The notes beneath the pieces were generated by a model that saw nothing but the letters and a program-made list of their open reading frames with translations, had not been told where the DNA came from and ran no database searches. DNA of 5,616 nucleotides, from the NCBI GenBank assembly GCA_003233075.1, contig QIKQ01000310.1, forward strand, positions 1 through 5,616. Direction: 5' to 3'. The stretch comes from Gammaproteobacteria bacterium (GTDB lineage: Bacteria > Pseudomonadota > Gammaproteobacteria > SZUA-21). Of the stretch, positions 4,730-5,616 are shown one piece after another (within the stretch, counting starts at the first letter, position 1; each line of letters starts with the position of its first letter). A program made the translations under genes and the position numbers.

Positions 4730-5356
4730 ATGAGCAAGATCGAGTGGAACGGAAAAATAATAACGGTGCAACCACGCATTCGCCTTAACCGATCGTTTGA
4801 CGAACGTACGCATTCATATTTAGGATATTCTCTTCGGGTATCCGGGGTCACATCTGACGGCTTAAATGAATTCTGGGTTGGCATTGGTAAGGGCGCTCAG
4901 CAAAAAATAATATTTCAAATTGGCATGAGCGTCGAGGGAAAAGCTCAGCGAGTCTTAGACACACGAAAAGAGACGGTTGATTTTTACAAAGTCAGCGGTG
5001 TCGTTGTGAACTTGGCAGCGGCGGATGCAAAACTCAAAGGACCACCCTGGAGTGGCATAGCCCCGGAACTTGAAGTATATCGCGCTAGAGGTCACAGGAG
5101 ACTTTCCAAAAAGACCTACGACACCAATTGTATTGGCTGTATTTGGGGATGTAATATGCCAGTCATTATAACTATTGACCAATGGAAGCCCGAAAATAAA
5201 CAATTTCGTTACGAAACGTTTTGTTATGGCCCTAAGTCCTGTCGCTTTTACAAATCAGGCCCAACACGTAAGGTTGCAGGAAGAAATGAAATGACATGGG
5301 AAGAAGAAAACTGGGTCGATGAGGATGCAACAGCACATCGTAGACCCGATGAATAG
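4730..5356 (+). CDS. Conserved uncharacterised protein with a five-cysteine C-terminal cluster
   Basis: This encodes 208 residues, an intact frame from ATG 4730 to TAG 5354-5356. The N-terminal half (EWNGKIITVQPRIRL at 5-19, then GFW-type strands EFWVGIGKG and KIIFQIGMSVEGKAQ) looks like a small beta-barrel, possibly OB-like. A PPWSGIAPELEVYRARGHRR linker (105-124) follows. The C-terminal part carries Cys134, Cys137, Cys141 (NCIGCIWGC) and Cys165, Cys171 (FCYGPKSC). The spacing suggests a zinc or iron-sulfur site. The tail is strongly acidic (EEENWVDEDATAH). I recall this arrangement as a conserved hypothetical family without assigned function; the beta-barrel and metal-binding ideas are inference. 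The ribosome-binding site is weak (GCGGAA). The gene follows the compact attC-like palindrome, so it is probably a cassette. It is one of only three unbroken genes in the window. Confidence 0.75.
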   Translation: MSKIEWNGKIITVQPRIRLNRSFDERTHSYLGYSLRVSGVTSDGLNEFWVGIGKGAQQKIIFQIGMSVEGKAQRVLDTRKETVDFYKVSGVVVNLAAADAKLKGPPWSGIAPELEVYRARGHRRLSKKTYDTNCIGCIWGCNMPVIITIDQWKPENKQFRYETFCYGPKSCRFYKSGPTRKVAGRNEMTWEEENWVDEDATAHRRPDE

Positions 5357-5368
5357 TCGTGCTTGTGT

Positions 5369-5440
5369 GTCCTAACAAAAGCAAACAAGTCTGGCAGTCG
5401 TCTGGGTTTATCCTGGCTCGGCTTGATCGCTAACTTTATG
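5369..5440 (+). other. Possible attC-like site after the five-cysteine gene
   Basis: TCCTAAC (5370-5376) resembles an R'' box. AGCAAACAAGTCTGGC (5380-5395) pairs imperfectly with GCTCGGCTTGATCGCT (5416-5431). CTTTATG (5434-5440) would be a degenerate form of the GTTATGC-type end. It starts about a dozen bases after the stop codon, as expected for a cassette. The box matches are weak, so this is tentative. Confidence 0.35.
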
Positions 5441-5526
5441 AGTATAAAATGGGTCCACAATGCTTAGTCCGGAAATATGAAGGGCCACAAAACTCAGAAA
5501 AAACACTCGAAATTGTAAAAGCAGTG

Positions 5527-5616
5527 CTAGCCCGCTTTTCTCACAGCACTTCGTCGCGAGATGGTTCAAGCGTGTGCTATGACTGGATTTCGCGACCGAG
5601 AAATGCGCAGGCATAG
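5527..5616 (-). mobile_element. CTAG-family MITE, copy 3, cut by the window end
   Basis: CTAG (5527-5530) is followed by CCCGCTTTTCTCACAG and sequence matching copy 1 in the same orientation up to the last base. It includes the GAAATGCGCAGGCATAG segment (with GAAA for copy 1's CAAG) that copy 2 lacks. It is more diverged from copies 1 and 2 than they are from each other. Its right half and the second CTAG lie outside the window. It could be another MITE or the end of a full insertion sequence. Confidence 0.85.

Noticed and set aside
4955..5203. Minus-strand frame opposite the five-cysteine gene
   Set aside because: Shadow of the intact plus-strand gene, with no family resemblance.
5408..5614. 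Minus-strand frame at the right end
   Set aside because: It is mostly MITE copy 3 translated, extended by chance into the spacer.

Overview
The window reads as a stretch of a bacterial integron gene-cassette array in an advanced state of decay. The genes are AT-rich, single, mostly short and unrelated to one another. All point the same way (+ strand), each has little upstream sequence, and several are followed by attC-like recombination sites whose first box overlaps or closely follows the stop codon. No integrase is visible. The array type, cassette families and AT-rich composition suggest a gammaproteobacterium, possibly aquatic, with a large chromosomal integron. That is inference; no taxonomic marker gene is present.

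Layout: 1-467 is non-coding, with a REP-like palindromic segment near 46-112. At 468-782 is a DUF6968-like gene broken by an in-frame TGA. It is followed by an attC whose distal end carries a MITE (871-1054). At 1072-1443 is an intact small STAS/SpoIIAA-like protein. At 1701-2233 is a flavodoxin-like NAD(P)H oxidoreductase, frameshifted at an A6 tract, followed by an attC. At 2373-3266 is an intact amidinotransferase/DDAH-superfamily enzyme, followed by an attC. At 3381-4163 is a DUF2306-like membrane protein carrying a second MITE copy (in frame) and an in-frame TAG. At about 4178-4681 is a GFA/CENP-V-like gene lacking its 5' end and split by a different MITE (4352-4511). A compact attC-core-like palindrome lies at 4688-4718. 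At 4730-5356 is an intact, uncharacterised five-cysteine protein, followed by an attC-like site. A third copy of the first MITE runs off the right end.

The genes do not form a pathway; each is an independent cassette. The most informative content is the decay itself. Four of seven genes are broken, each by identifiable lesions. Both in-gene MITE insertions can be undone on paper to give continuous family-like protein sequence with a 4-bp target duplication (CTAG for one family, TATA for the other). The CTAG family is a long imperfect palindrome that stays open in one reading frame along the parts seen, so copy 2 adds exactly 53 codons to its host gene without shifting the frame.
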